Shown in pieces: positions 9,104 to 17,957 of a stretch of DNA of 51,084 nucleotides. The stretch's first letter is position 1. Each line of letters opens with the position of its first letter. Under the pieces are notes generated by a model that was not told where the DNA came from, did no database searches, and was given only the letters and a program-made list of their open reading frames with translations. The DNA is from Comamonadaceae bacterium (GTDB lineage Bacteria; Pseudomonadota; Gammaproteobacteria; Burkholderiales; Burkholderiaceae_C): contig JAIXXF010000036.1 of NCBI GenBank assembly GCA_027490925.1, positions 1 to 51,084 of the forward strand. Reading direction: 5' to 3'. Both the position numbers and the translations under genes were made by a program.

Positions 9104-9187
9104 TTGGACAAAACGGCGACTGTCCGGTATAGTTACTTGACTGAATTGTTTGGTCTTGGGCTATACTTGAGCACATTACTCAACAAC
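9104..9187 (+). promoter_or_regulatory. isc operon promoter region with tandem IscR type 1-like sites
   Basis: Two sigma-70-like promoters are readable: TTGGAC (9104-9109), 18 bp, TATAGT (9128-9133); and TTGACT (9137-9142), 19 bp, TATACT (9162-9167). Two stretches match most of the type 1 (cluster-bound) IscR motif as I remember it. The first is 9133-9157, with left arm TTACTTGACT. The second is 9163-9187, with left arm ATACTTGAG and right arm TACTCAAC. They are 30 bp apart centre to centre, as in the tandem arrangement known in E. coli. This predicts autorepression by [2Fe-2S]-IscR. Confidence 0.5.
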
Positions 9188-9265
9188 CGGTTCGCCTAGA
9201 AAGGTTCAGCAGACTTTTCAAGATTGCCGTCGCGCACGCTGCGCGGCGAGATTTGCGGGATGGTT

Positions 9266-9296
9266 CCCTAAAGCGCACAACGCTTAGGGTGTTTTT
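9266..9296 (+). terminator. terminator-like hairpin inside the iscR leader
   Basis: CCCTAAAGCG (9266-9275), loop CACAA, then CGCTTAGGG (9281-9289): six pairs, one bulged A and three more pairs, followed by TGTTTTT (9290-9296). It lies between the predicted isc promoters and the iscR ATG at 9328, so operon transcripts should pass through it. Confidence 0.55.
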
Positions 9297-9327
9297 AGGT
9301 CCACAAGCACAACAGAAGGAGCTTGTC

Positions 9328-9864
9328 ATGCGTCTCACTACCAAAGGCCGCTTTGCGGTCACCGCCATGATTGATCTGGCCCTGCGTCAGAACTCTGGCC
9401 CCGTGACCTTGGCTGCCATCAGCCAGCGCCAGCAAATCTCCTTGTCTTACCTGGAACAGTTGTTCGGTAAATTGCGACGCCACGAACTGGTCGAATCTAC
9501 GCGCGGCCCAGGCGGGGGATATACCCTCGGTCGCAAAGCCGCAGAGATCACCGTGGCGGACATCATTGTGTCCGTGGACGAGCCGATCGACGCGACCCAA
9601 TGTGGAGGCAAAGAGAACTGCATGGGCGAGGCGGGCCGCTGTATGACACATGAGTTGTGGGCTGCGCTGAACACCCGCATGGTCGAGTTCTTGGACTCCG
9701 TGTCTTTGCAAAAATTGGTGGACGAACAAATCGCCAAGGGCGTCCAGATTGAAGACAAGCCCACAGTCAAGCGAGCCATCTCCAGCACGCCGGTGGTGAA
9801 GCCCATCCGTGTGAACGCGCCCAACTCGGTGTTTGCGCTAGGCAACGTGTTTGCAAAATCCTGA
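9328..9864 (+). CDS. iscR: Fe-S cluster-sensing transcriptional regulator IscR
   Basis: A 178-residue Rrf2-family regulator. The ATG at 9328 is preceded by AGAAGGA (9314-9320) and begins MRLTTKGRFAVTAMIDLAL, the conserved family start; the in-frame extension back to 9253 is not needed. A winged helix-turn-helix spans about residues 10-65 (ISQRQQISLSYLEQLFGKLRR). Three cluster-ligand cysteines and the His sit in CGGKENCMGEAGRCMTH. The second gap is one residue longer than the spacing I remember for E. coli. Cluster-bound IscR represses its own operon; the apo form acts at other genes. A roughly 35-residue C-terminal tail extends past the ligand domain. Confidence 0.93.
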   Translation: MRLTTKGRFAVTAMIDLALRQNSGPVTLAAISQRQQISLSYLEQLFGKLRRHELVESTRGPGGGYTLGRKAAEITVADIIVSVDEPIDATQCGGKENCMGEAGRCMTHELWAALNTRMVEFLDSVSLQKLVDEQIAKGVQIEDKPTVKRAISSTPVVKPIRVNAPNSVFALGNVFAKS

Positions 9865-9918
9865 TTCGGGCGAAGCCCGCCCAATCGCCAGCCGTACCCC
9901 TATACACGCCAGCCTGCC

Positions 9919-11139
9919 ATGGACACCACCCCTCATTTCCCTATTTATATGGACTACAGTGCCACCAACCCCTGCGATCCGCGGGTAGTGGACGCGATGA
10001 TTCCCTGGCTGCGCGAGCACTTCGGTAACCCCGCTTCGCGCAGCCATGCGTGGGGTTGGGAAGCAGAGGCCGCTGTGGAGAAAGCCCGCGAGCAGGTTGC
10101 CGCCTTGATCGGTGCCGACCCGCGTGAAATCGTCTGGACATCGGGTGCGACCGAGTCCAACAACCTGGCCCTGAAGGGTGCTGCTCACTTCTACAAGACA
10201 AAAGGCAAGCACCTGATCACGGTGAAAACCGAGCACAAAGCGGTTCTGGACACCTGCCGAGAGTTGGAGCGGCAGGGGTTTGAAGTGACTTACATGGACG
10301 TTCAAAACGACGGCCTGTTGGACCTCGACGCATTCAAGGCAGCCATTCGGCCCGACACGATCTTGGCGAGCGTGATGTTTGTCAACAACGAGATCGGCGT
10401 CATTCAAGATGTCGAGGCGATTGGCAAGATTTGCCGAGAAAAAGGCGTGATTTTCCACACCGACGCCGCGCAAGCGACCGGTCGTGTGGGCATAGACCTC
10501 AACACCTTGCCTGTGGATTTGATGAGTCTCACGTCTCACAAAACCTACGGGCCGAAAGGCATTGGCGCGTTGTATGTGCGCCGTAAGCCACGCATTCGCC
10601 TCGAAGCCCAAATGCACGGCGGCGGTCACGAACGTGGTATGCGCTCTGGAACCTTGCCCACCCACCAGTGTGTGGGCATGGGAGAGGCCTATCGCATCGC
10701 AAAAGAAGAGATGGCGGCCGAAAACGTGCGCATCCGTGCGTTGCAAAACCGCTTGCTGGAAGGTCTGAAGGGCATCGAGCAGGTTTTCATCAACGGACAC
10801 ACCGAGCGGCGAGTGCCGCATAACTTGAACATGAGCTTCAACTTCGTCGAAGGCGAGTCGCTGATCATGGGAATCAAAGGGTTGGCGGTGTCCAGTGGCT
10901 CGGCATGCACCTCAGCCAGCTTGGAGCCCAGCTATGTGCTGCGGGCGCTTGGCCGCAGCGACGAATTGGCCCACAGCAGCCTGCGCATGACCATCGGCCG
11001 CTGGACGACAGAGCAGGAGATCGATTACGCGGTGGCCACTATCCGGCAAAACGTCGCCAAGCTGCGCGACCTGAGCCCGCTGTGGGAAATGCACCAGGAC
11101 GGCATCGACATCAGCACCATCCAATGGGCTGCGCACTGA
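9919..11139 (+). CDS. iscS: cysteine desulfurase IscS
   Basis: A 406-residue group I cysteine desulfurase. It takes sulfur from cysteine as an enzyme persulfide and passes it to IscU and other acceptors. The PLP lysine is K208 in [13 protein letters not shown]. The persulfide cysteine is C330 in [18 protein letters not shown], on the long flexible loop of IscS proteins (rather than the short SufS loop). The C-terminal [14 protein letters not shown] and the terminal helix ending [13 protein letters not shown] match the IscU-contacting end of the family. It follows iscR by 54 bp and precedes iscU by 15 bp. Confidence 0.97.
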   Translation: MDTTPHFPIYMDYSATNPCDPRVVDAMIPWLREHFGNPASRSHAWGWEAEAAVEKAREQVAALIGADPREIVWTSGATESNNLALKGAAHFYKTKGKHLITVKTEHKAVLDTCRELERQGFEVTYMDVQNDGLLDLDAFKAAIRPDTILASVMFVNNEIGVIQDVEAIGKICREKGVIFHTDAAQATGRVGIDLNTLPVDLMSLTSHKTYGPKGIGALYVRRKPRIRLEAQMHGGGHERGMRSGTLPTHQCVGMGEAYRIAKEEMAAENVRIRALQNRLLEGLKGIEQVFINGHTERRVPHNLNMSFNFVEGESLIMGIKGLAVSSGSACTSASLEPSYVLRALGRSDELAHSSLRMTIGRWTTEQEIDYAVATIRQNVAKLRDLSPLWEMHQDGIDISTIQWAAH

Positions 11140-11154
11140 TTCAGGAGACTTCAC

Positions 11155-11541
11155 ATGGCATATTCAGACAAGGTTGTTGACCACTACGAGAACCCCCGCA
11201 ACGTTGGTTCGTTTGAAAAAGGCGACGACACCGTGGGAACCGGCATGGTGGGCGCACCCGCTTGCGGCGATGTGATGAAGCTGCAAATCAAGGTCAATCC
11301 GCAAACCGGGGTGATCGAAGACGCTCGCTTCAAGACCTACGGCTGCGGGTCGGCCATCGCCTCCAGCTCGTTGGTGACCGAGTGGGTGAAAGGCAAAACA
11401 TTGGACGAGGCCGCTGCGTTGAAGAACAGCCAAATCGCCGAGGAATTGGCCCTGCCACCGGTCAAGATCCACTGTTCCATCCTCGCCGAAGACGCGATCA
11501 AGGCCGCGGTGGAAGACTACAAGAAGAAGCACACGCACTGA
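11155..11541 (+). CDS. iscU: Fe-S cluster assembly scaffold IscU
   Basis: A 128-residue scaffold on which [2Fe-2S] clusters are built. The three ligand cysteines are C37 (GAPACGDVM, with D39), C64 (YGCGSAIASSS) and C107 (KIHCSILAEDAI). The HscA-recognition motif LPPVK (100-104) is intact, which agrees with hscBA being present downstream. The N-terminus MAYSDKVVDHYENPRNVGSF is typical of the family. Length is as expected. Confidence 0.97.
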   Translation: MAYSDKVVDHYENPRNVGSFEKGDDTVGTGMVGAPACGDVMKLQIKVNPQTGVIEDARFKTYGCGSAIASSSLVTEWVKGKTLDEAAALKNSQIAEELALPPVKIHCSILAEDAIKAAVEDYKKKHTH

Positions 11542-11589
11542 TCTTCCCTGCCGATGGGCGTATGCCCGGGCGGGCGACCTGAGAAAAAA

Positions 11590-11913
11590 ATGGCCGTTAC
11601 TTTGACCGAAGCCGCTGCGCGGCACGTGACCCGTTACCTGAGCAAACGAGGCAAGGGCGTTGGCGTGCGCCTGGGCGTCAAAACCACCGGCTGTTCCGGC
11701 ATGGCCTACAAGCTGGAATACGTTGACGAGTTGTCGCCCGAGGATGTGATCTTTGAAGGCCACGGCGTCAAGGTTCTGGTGGATCCAAAAAGCTTGGCTT
11801 ACATCGACGGCACAGAACTCGACTTTGTGCGAGAGGGGTTGAACGAGGGTTTTAAGTTCAACAACCCGAATGAACGCGACCGCTGTGGCTGCGGAGAGAG
11901 TTTCAGGATTTGA
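11590..11913 (+). CDS. iscA: A-type Fe-S carrier IscA
   Basis: A 107-residue A-type carrier with ligand cysteines C35 (TTGCSGMAY), C99 and C101 (DRCGCGESF), which are the numbers typical of IscA. The start is taken at ATG 11590 ([13 protein letters not shown]); an in-frame ATG 36 nt upstream would add a 12-residue non-family leader. IscA proteins carry iron or clusters to [4Fe-4S] targets. The gene is 48 bp after iscU, followed by about 100 bp without a gene before hscB. Confidence 0.95.
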   Translation: MAVTLTEAAARHVTRYLSKRGKGVGVRLGVKTTGCSGMAYKLEYVDELSPEDVIFEGHGVKVLVDPKSLAYIDGTELDFVREGLNEGFKFNNPNERDRCGCGESFRI

Positions 11914-12012
11914 CCGAACGACGGGAGCGCTTTGTCGCCATCCGTTTCGGGCGGCGTCGTCTGTGGTTTGACCGTGACGAATTCATCTCGGCCGGGATCC
12001 CGCATGCCACCC

Positions 12013-12546
12013 ATGAATCTGCAATCCACCGACTTTGAACTGTTCGGAGTGCCAGCCCAGTTTGCCCAAGACCCTCAGGTGCTCGATGCCCGCTGGAAGG
12101 ACCTTCAGCGTGAAGCGCACCCTGACCGTTTTGTGGCCAGCGGCGTTGCTGCGCAGCGGGTGGCAATGCAGTGGTCTGTGCGCATCAACGAGGCACACCA
12201 GCGCCTCAGAGATCCATTGAAGCGAGCGGCCTACCTGTGTGAACTTCGGGGCGCAAGCATTGGCGCGGACAACAACACCGCCATGCCGGGGACTTTTTTG
12301 ATGCAGCAAATGGCGTGGCGGGAAGCTCTGGATGAAGCGATGGACGAAGCCGCCCTGGACGCGCTGAGCCAGCAAGTGGCGCTGGTTCGACAACAGGCGC
12401 TTGCAGACTGCGCCCGGCTGCTTGACGTCGAGCATGATCCAGTGGCGGCTGCCCAGCAGGTCAGGGCGCTGATGTTCATCGAGCGGTTTGCGAGCGACGT
12501 GGAAGCCCACATCGACCGGCTGGACTCGCCAACCCCAGGACAATGA
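12013..12546 (+). CDS. hscB: J-domain co-chaperone HscB
   Basis: A 177-residue HscB (Hsc20). The N-terminal J domain starts [10 protein letters not shown] and holds the HPD triad at residues 36-38 (EAHPDRF), which stimulates the HscA ATPase. The C-terminal three-helix part (about residues 95-170) binds IscU in known homologues. I chose ATG 12013 ([12 protein letters not shown]) because family homology begins there; ATG 12004 (MPPMNL) is an equally usable start three codons earlier. Four bases separate its stop from the hscA ATG. Confidence 0.92.
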   Translation: MNLQSTDFELFGVPAQFAQDPQVLDARWKDLQREAHPDRFVASGVAAQRVAMQWSVRINEAHQRLRDPLKRAAYLCELRGASIGADNNTAMPGTFLMQQMAWREALDEAMDEAALDALSQQVALVRQQALADCARLLDVEHDPVAAAQQVRALMFIERFASDVEAHIDRLDSPTPGQ

Positions 12547-12550
12547 CGCC

Positions 12551-14407
12551 ATGGCACTGTTGCAGATCTCCGAACCGGGTCACTCGCCCGACCCGCACAC
12601 CAGGCGCATCGCGCTCGGCATCGACCTGGGCACCACACACTCACTGGTGGCGGCAGTGCGCAATGGGGTCGCCGAGTGCCTGCCCGACGTGAACGGGCAG
12701 GTGATCCTGCCATCGGTTGTTAGGTACCTGGAGAACAACGGACGTCAAATCGGCTTTGACGCGCAGGCTGCCTTGAGCGCAGACCCCGAGAACACCATCG
12801 CATCGGTCAAGCGCTTCATGGGGCGTGGTTTGGCGGACATTGCCAACCGGGATCAACTGCCTTATCAATTCGTGAACCAGCCCGGTATGGTGGGTCTGAT
12901 GACCCGTGCCGGTCAAAAGTCGCCGGTGGAGGTGAGCGCCGAAATCCTCGCCACGCTGCGTTACCGAGCGGAAGACACCTTCAATGACGACATCCACGGG
13001 GCGGTCATCACCGTGCCCGCTTATTTCGACGACGCGCAGCGCCAAGCAACCAAAGACGCAGCGCAGTTGGCCGGGTTGAACGTGTTGCGATTGATCAACG
13101 AACCGACAGCCGCTGCAATTGCTTACGGCTTGGACAATGCCAGCGAGGGCATTTACGCAGTGTACGACCTGGGTGGCGGTACGTTCGACATCTCCATTTT
13201 GCGACTGAGCCGGGGGGTGTTCGAAGTCATTTCCACCGGGGGCGACTCCGCGCTGGGTGGCGATGACTACGACCGTGCGCTGGCCGACTGGGTGTTGCAG
13301 CAAACCGGCACAGTGGTGGTTGACCCCGCCGACAAAGCCGCGGTGAAAGTGGCAGCACGTCATTGCAAAGAGGCTTTGTCTGCTACGGAATCCGTAGCGT
13401 TTCAGGCCGATTTGACCGGGGGTGGCGTCCGATTTGAGGTCAAAACCTCAGACTTTGAAGCGGCGACCGCACTTTTGACCGCCCGCACCCTGGCGGCGGT
13501 GAGAAAAGCATTGCGCGATGCCAAGCTTCACAAAGAGGATGTTCAGGGCGTGGTGATGGTTGGCGGATCCACCCGCATGCCGCAGGTGCAGCGGGCCGTG
13601 GCCGGCTTCTTTGGACGCGAACCTCTGAATAACCTGAATCCCGACGAAGTGGTGGCGCTGGGCGCAGCCATCCAGGCTAACCAGCTGGCGGGCAATGCGG
13701 GCAGCGATGACTTGTTGCTTCTGGACGTCATTCCGTTGTCGCTCGGCATCGAGACCATGGGCGGGCTCGTGGAGCGAATCGTCCCCCGGAACCAGACCAT
13801 TCCTACCGCGATGGCTCAGGACTTCACCACCTACCAGGACGGCCAGACCGCGCTCGCACTGCACGTGGTGCAAGGCGAAAGAGACTTGGTGGCCGACTGC
13901 CGCAGTTTGGCCCGCTTCGAGCTTCGCGGTATTCCCCCCATGGCCGCAGGCGCCGCCCGCATTCGGGTGGTGTTCACAGTGGACGCCGATGGTCTCCTCA
14001 GCGTCAGTGCGAGGGAGCAGGGCAGTGGGGTGGAGGCTAAGATCGACGTCAAGCCGTCTTATGGGCTGAGCGACGAGCAAATCGCCGCCATGTTGCAGGA
14101 CAGCTTTGCCACGGCCGAGCAGGACATGCAGGCGCGGGCGCTGGCTGAAGCGCGTCTGGAGGCCGACCGCATGCTGCTGGCGATCACCTCGGCGCTGGCG
14201 GCGGACGTCGACTTGTTGACCGAAGCCGAGCGCCAAGTCATCAACGCGTTGGTTCAAGCCGTGGTGGTCGCCAAGCCACTGACCGACGCCAAAGCCATCG
14301 AGGCCGCCACAGAAGCGCTGGCCAAGGGCACCGAGGCCTTTGCCGCGTTACGCATGAACCGAGGCATCCACAAAGCCCTTGCCGGCAAGAACATCGAGAC
14401 GGTCTGA
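12551..14407 (+). CDS. hscA: Hsp70-type chaperone HscA
   Basis: A 618-residue specialised Hsp70. The nucleotide-binding domain shows phosphate loop 1 [13 protein letters not shown] (from residue 23), phosphate loop 2 [14 protein letters not shown] and the adenosine motif [14 protein letters not shown]. The inter-domain linker is [20 protein letters not shown]. The substrate-binding domain follows, without the long acidic DnaK tail. HscA with HscB binds the LPPVK motif of IscU and drives cluster transfer. The start ATG 12551 lies 4 bp after hscB, which indicates coupling. Length matches HscA (about 616). Confidence 0.95.
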   Translation: MALLQISEPGHSPDPHTRRIALGIDLGTTHSLVAAVRNGVAECLPDVNGQVILPSVVRYLENNGRQIGFDAQAALSADPENTIASVKRFMGRGLADIANRDQLPYQFVNQPGMVGLMTRAGQKSPVEVSAEILATLRYRAEDTFNDDIHGAVITVPAYFDDAQRQATKDAAQLAGLNVLRLINEPTAAAIAYGLDNASEGIYAVYDLGGGTFDISILRLSRGVFEVISTGGDSALGGDDYDRALADWVLQQTGTVVVDPADKAAVKVAARHCKEALSATESVAFQADLTGGGVRFEVKTSDFEAATALLTARTLAAVRKALRDAKLHKEDVQGVVMVGGSTRMPQVQRAVAGFFGREPLNNLNPDEVVALGAAIQANQLAGNAGSDDLLLLDVIPLSLGIETMGGLVERIVPRNQTIPTAMAQDFTTYQDGQTALALHVVQGERDLVADCRSLARFELRGIPPMAAGAARIRVVFTVDADGLLSVSAREQGSGVEAKIDVKPSYGLSDEQIAAMLQDSFATAEQDMQARALAEARLEADRMLLAITSALAADVDLLTEAERQVINALVQAVVVAKPLTDAKAIEAATEALAKGTEAFAALRMNRGIHKALAGKNIETV

Positions 14408-14435
14408 CCCCAGCCGTTCAAACCCGAGCGCCTCC

Positions 14436-14774
14436 ATGCCCATCATCAAAATACTGCCGCACCCCGAGTACTGTCCCCTGGGGGCTGAGGTGTCGGCCCC
14501 GGCGGGTACTTCCATTTGCGAGGCTTTGCTTGATCACGACATCAAGATCGAGCACGCTTGCGACATGAGCTGCGCATGCACCACCTGCCACATCATCGTG
14601 AGAGAGGGTTTCGCCTCGCTCAACGAACTCGACGAGAACGAGGAAGACCTGCTTGACCGGGCCTGGGGTCTCGAACCCAACTCCCGCCTCAGTTGCCAGG
14701 CTTTCTTGGCTCAGCAAGACGTGGTGGTGGAGATCCCCAAGTACTCAATCAACCACGCCAAAGAGAACCATTGA
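14436..14774 (+). CDS. fdx: [2Fe-2S] ferredoxin of the isc operon
   Basis: A 112-residue adrenodoxin-type ferredoxin. The ligand cysteines are C42, C48, C51 and C87 (CDMSCACTTCH and SRLSCQAF), the pattern of E. coli Fdx. It supplies electrons for cluster assembly. The start MPIIKILPHPEYCP is at ATG 14436, 28 bp after hscA. No iscX gene follows; dnaQ comes next. A 6-bp GAGCCC/GGGCTC hairpin (14780-14796) without a T-run follows the stop. Confidence 0.95.
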   Translation: MPIIKILPHPEYCPLGAEVSAPAGTSICEALLDHDIKIEHACDMSCACTTCHIIVREGFASLNELDENEEDLLDRAWGLEPNSRLSCQAFLAQQDVVVEIPKYSINHAKENH

Positions 14775-14833
14775 ACGCCGAGCCCCGGCTGGGCTCCAAG
14801 CCCGTGCCGAGCCGGCGTGAGGGAAATCTGGAC

Positions 14834-15550
14834 ATGACCCGACAAATCGTACTGGACACCGAAACCACCGGCCTCTCGGCCGAGAATGGTGACCGCATCA
14901 TCGAAATCGGTTGCGTGGAACTGGTCAACCGCAAGCTGACTGGGCAAAACAAGCACTTCTACCTCAACCCCGAGCGCGACAGCCATGAGGAAGCACTGAA
15001 GGTTCACGGCATCAGCAACGATTTCTTGCGTGACAAACCCAAGTTCGCGGCTGTGGCGGACGAATTGCTGGGCTATCTGGCGGGCGCGGAAATCATCATC
15101 CACAACGCCGCTTTCGACGTGGGTTTTCTCAACAAGGAACTTGAGCTGTTGGGCCGTCCACCCCTCCACAATGTGGTGGGCAGCGTGACCGACACCTTGG
15201 TCATGGCGAAGGAAATGTTCCCTGGCAAGCGCAACTCACTCGATGCGCTGTGTGCCCGCATGGGCGTCGACAATTCTGGTCGTACCCTGCACGGCGCCCT
15301 GCTCGACGCCGAGCTTCTGGCCGACGTTTACATCCACCTCACCCGTGGTCAGGACGCGTTGTTGGACGACCTGTCACCCAGCGACGCGCAGCAAGTCCAG
15401 TCCGAGTCGGTGGATCTTGGTGCCTTCACCCTGTCGGTGCTCATGGCCAGCGAGGGGGAGCTGTCCGAGCACGATGCGGTGCTGGTTCAGTTGGACAGGG
15501 CTTCGGGCGGCAAGACGGTCTGGCGAGTCAGTGGCGCCGGCGCGGGCTGA
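14834..15550 (+). CDS. dnaQ: DNA polymerase III epsilon subunit (3'-5' proofreading exonuclease)
   Basis: A 238-residue DEDDh exonuclease. Exo I is D8 and E10 in LDTETTG, Exo II is the Asp in HNAAFDVGFLN, and Exo III is HGALLDAELLADVY with its catalytic His and Asp. A C-terminal part of about 60 residues would hold the segment that contacts the alpha subunit. Start ATG 14834 (MTRQIVLDTETTG) is the family start; the frame stays open upstream into fdx but has no homology there. It is co-oriented with the isc operon, 59 bp after fdx, and could be read through from it. Confidence 0.93.
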   Translation: MTRQIVLDTETTGLSAENGDRIIEIGCVELVNRKLTGQNKHFYLNPERDSHEEALKVHGISNDFLRDKPKFAAVADELLGYLAGAEIIIHNAAFDVGFLNKELELLGRPPLHNVVGSVTDTLVMAKEMFPGKRNSLDALCARMGVDNSGRTLHGALLDAELLADVYIHLTRGQDALLDDLSPSDAQQVQSESVDLGAFTLSVLMASEGELSEHDAVLVQLDRASGGKTVWRVSGAGAG

Positions 15551-15611
15551 TGCCGTACAAATTTAGCCCTTGGTGGGCCCATCACGCCATGTGCTGGGTG
15601 ACATCAGACGC

Positions 15612-17066
15612 ATGAACTGTTCCTCGAATCCGATGAAGCAAAACACGATGCCCATGCCAATCCGACCGATCGTGCTTTGCGGCGGCAGCGGCACGCGCCT
15701 GTGGCCCTTGTCGCGCAAAGCCTTTCCGAAGCAGTTCATTCCTTTGCTTGGCGACAAGTCCCTGCTGCGGCTGACGCTGGAGCGGCTCGCGCCATTGGGC
15801 GCATTGTGGTGCATTGGCAGCGAAGCGCACCGGTTCCTGACCGACGACACTGCGCGAGCCGCTGGCATACCTGTGCAACAAATCCTTGAACCCAGTGCGC
15901 GCAACACCGCCGCCGCCATGGCATTGGCCGCGTTGCAGGCCTCTCCAGAGGACCTGCTGTTGTTCTGCCCGGCGGACCACTACATCCCTGATGCTGCCGG
16001 TTTCGCCGACATGGTGCGTTCGGCAGTGCCATGCGCCGAGGCCGGACGCATCGTGACGTTTGGCGTGGTGCCCCACCACCCCAGCACCGCCTACGGGTAC
16101 ATCGAACAGGGTGCTGAACTGCCCGAAGGCGGCATGGCGGTGAGCCGCTTCGTAGAAAAACCCGCGTTGGACAGCGCGAAGGCGATGCTGGCCAAGGGCA
16201 CGTTTTTGTGGAACGCTGGCATTTTCCTGGCCCGGTCAGACGACCTGCGCACCGCCTTGGAACGCCACGCCCCGCAGATTTGGCAGGCTTGCGTCGACGC
16301 CATGGCCCGCAAGCAGGTTGAGGGCCATCTGGTACGCCCGGAGGCGACCGCGTTCAATGCCGCGCCCTCGGACAGCATCGACTACGCGGTGATGGAGAAG
16401 CACGACCGCCTGGCGGTCCACCGGTTCGCTGGCGCATGGAGCGACGTTGGCAGTTGGAATGCGGTGGCCGAGCTGAGCCAGGACCGCTCTCACGGCAACC
16501 GCACGGCAGGCAGCCATGACCAGGCCCACTTTTTGGCGTCAGAGCACACCTTCGTCCATGCCGGCAGCCGCCCGGTGGTCGCCATCGGTACCCGCCACCT
16601 GCTGATCGTGGACACCCCAGACGCGCTGTTGGTGGCAGAAGCGAGTCACGCCGAGCAGGTCAAACAAGCGGTCGCGTTGCTGGAAGCGAAGGCTGCCCCA
16701 CAAGCTGCTGTGCACCGCAAGGTGAACCGCCCATGGGGGCAGTACGACAGCGTGGACCAAGGTCCACGTCATCAGGTCAAACGCATCACCGTTTGGCCGG
16801 GTGGAAAACTCAGCCTGCAGATGCACCATCACCGCGCAGAGCACTGGATCGTGGTCAAAGGCACAGCCTTGGTCACCCGGGGAGACGAGCAGTTGTTGCT
16901 TCACGAGAACCAGTCAACGTACATCCCGCTGGGCGTCAAGCACCGGCTGGAGAACCCTGGCAAGACCGACCTCGAAATCATCGAAGTGCAGTCTGGCGGC
17001 TACTTGGGCGAAGACGACATCGTCCGTTTTGAAGACACTTACGGCCGCGCCAACAACACGGACTGA
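15612..17066 (+). CDS. manC: mannose-1-phosphate guanylyltransferase / mannose-6-phosphate isomerase
   Basis: A bifunctional type II PMI-GMP enzyme that makes GDP-mannose for polysaccharides. The N-terminal nucleotidyltransferase domain has LCGGSGTRLWPLSRKAFPKQF, and FVEKPAL later. The C-terminal cupin (isomerase) domain has VNRPWGQYDSVD, PGGKLSLQMHHHRAEHWIVV with the metal-binding His cluster, and ENQSTYIPLGVKHRLENPG. Several in-frame ATGs exist (15612, 15633, 15648, 15654). I took 15612 because GGGTGA lies about 10 nt before it, but a later start is possible. With 484 residues it is close to the usual length. No other capsule or O-antigen genes flank it. Confidence 0.9.
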   Translation: MNCSSNPMKQNTMPMPIRPIVLCGGSGTRLWPLSRKAFPKQFIPLLGDKSLLRLTLERLAPLGALWCIGSEAHRFLTDDTARAAGIPVQQILEPSARNTAAAMALAALQASPEDLLLFCPADHYIPDAAGFADMVRSAVPCAEAGRIVTFGVVPHHPSTAYGYIEQGAELPEGGMAVSRFVEKPALDSAKAMLAKGTFLWNAGIFLARSDDLRTALERHAPQIWQACVDAMARKQVEGHLVRPEATAFNAAPSDSIDYAVMEKHDRLAVHRFAGAWSDVGSWNAVAELSQDRSHGNRTAGSHDQAHFLASEHTFVHAGSRPVVAIGTRHLLIVDTPDALLVAEASHAEQVKQAVALLEAKAAPQAAVHRKVNRPWGQYDSVDQGPRHQVKRITVWPGGKLSLQMHHHRAEHWIVVKGTALVTRGDEQLLLHENQSTYIPLGVKHRLENPGKTDLEIIEVQSGGYLGEDDIVRFEDTYGRANNTD

Positions 17067-17090
17067 AACGGCGTGCTACACAATGGTGAA

Positions 17091-17927
17091 ATGACCTGGG
17101 TCACCTACCAACCCGGCCACACCGCCGTCGTGCTGGACTCGCCGCACAGCGGCACGCGCTACCCACAAGACTTTGGCCATAGCTGCGATTTCATGGCCTT
17201 GCGGCGGGCCGAAGACACACATGTCGAGCGGCTGTTCGATTTCGCTTCTGACTTGGGGGCGGCCTGGGTGGAAGCCCATTTTCCTCGCAGTTACCTGGAC
17301 GCCAACCGCGACACGACCGAGATCGATGAGGCCCTGCTGGCCGACGGGCCATGGCCCAGCCCGATCGAGTTGGGGCCCAAAGTGCGCCTGGGCAAAGGCC
17401 TGATCTGGCGGCTCACCGACGATGGTCAGCCGATCTACCAGCGCCAACTCACGGTGGCCGAGGTGCATAACCGCATCCAGTGCTGTTGGACGCCCTACCA
17501 CCGCGCGGTGGCCGAGGCGGTGCATGCCGCCCACCTGCGCCATGGGTTTTGTTTGCACATCAATTGCCATTCCATGCCTGCGGTGGCGTCTAGCCACGCC
17601 ACAGAGTTTCCCGGCTTGGCCCACGCCGATGTGGTTTTGGGCAACCGCGACGGCACCACTGCCAGCCCAGCGCTGCTGGATCTCATGGCGACCCACCTGC
17701 GGGGCTTGGGTTATGACGTCGCTTGCAACCACCCCTACAAAGGCGTGGAGTTGGTCCGGCGCCACGGGTGCCCGGGCGAGCACCGGCACAGCGTTCAGTT
17801 GGAAATCAACCGGCGGCTGTACATGGACGAAGTGACCTTGGAGATCCACCAGGGTTTCGCACCTTTGCGCGCGGACCTGCGGACGCTGGTCCAACGTCTC
17901 CTGAACACCGACCCAAGGGCGCTGTAG
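17091..17927 (+). CDS. N-formylglutamate amidohydrolase family protein
   Basis: A 278-residue HutG-type (FGase) hydrolase; the family cleaves N-formyl-L-glutamate to glutamate and formate as the last step of one histidine-degradation route. Visible family blocks: VVLDSPHSGTRYP at the start, DTHVERLFD, FPRSYLDANRD, HINCHSMPA (candidate metal/catalytic His), GNRDGT and VQLEINRRLYMDE near the end. No other hut genes are in the window, so the physiological substrate is uncertain. A GTG at 17073 could be an alternative start seven nt after the manC stop. It converges with pyrD across a 30-bp gap holding a hairpin repeat. Confidence 0.82.
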   Translation: MTWVTYQPGHTAVVLDSPHSGTRYPQDFGHSCDFMALRRAEDTHVERLFDFASDLGAAWVEAHFPRSYLDANRDTTEIDEALLADGPWPSPIELGPKVRLGKGLIWRLTDDGQPIYQRQLTVAEVHNRIQCCWTPYHRAVAEAVHAAHLRHGFCLHINCHSMPAVASSHATEFPGLAHADVVLGNRDGTTASPALLDLMATHLRGLGYDVACNHPYKGVELVRRHGCPGEHRHSVQLEINRRLYMDEVTLEIHQGFAPLRADLRTLVQRLLNTDPRAL

Positions 17928-17929
17928 TC

Positions 17930-17946
17930 ACTATTAAAAAGATAGC
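17930..17946. repeat. CTAT-N7-ATAG hairpin repeat, copy 1
   Basis: ACTATTAAAAAGATAGC, in the 30-bp gap between convergent hutG-like and pyrD genes. It has the same layout (CTAT, seven A-rich bases, ATAG) as copies at 41986-42002 and 46531-46547. Confidence 0.55.
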
Positions 17947-17957
17947 ACGATCTTCAA

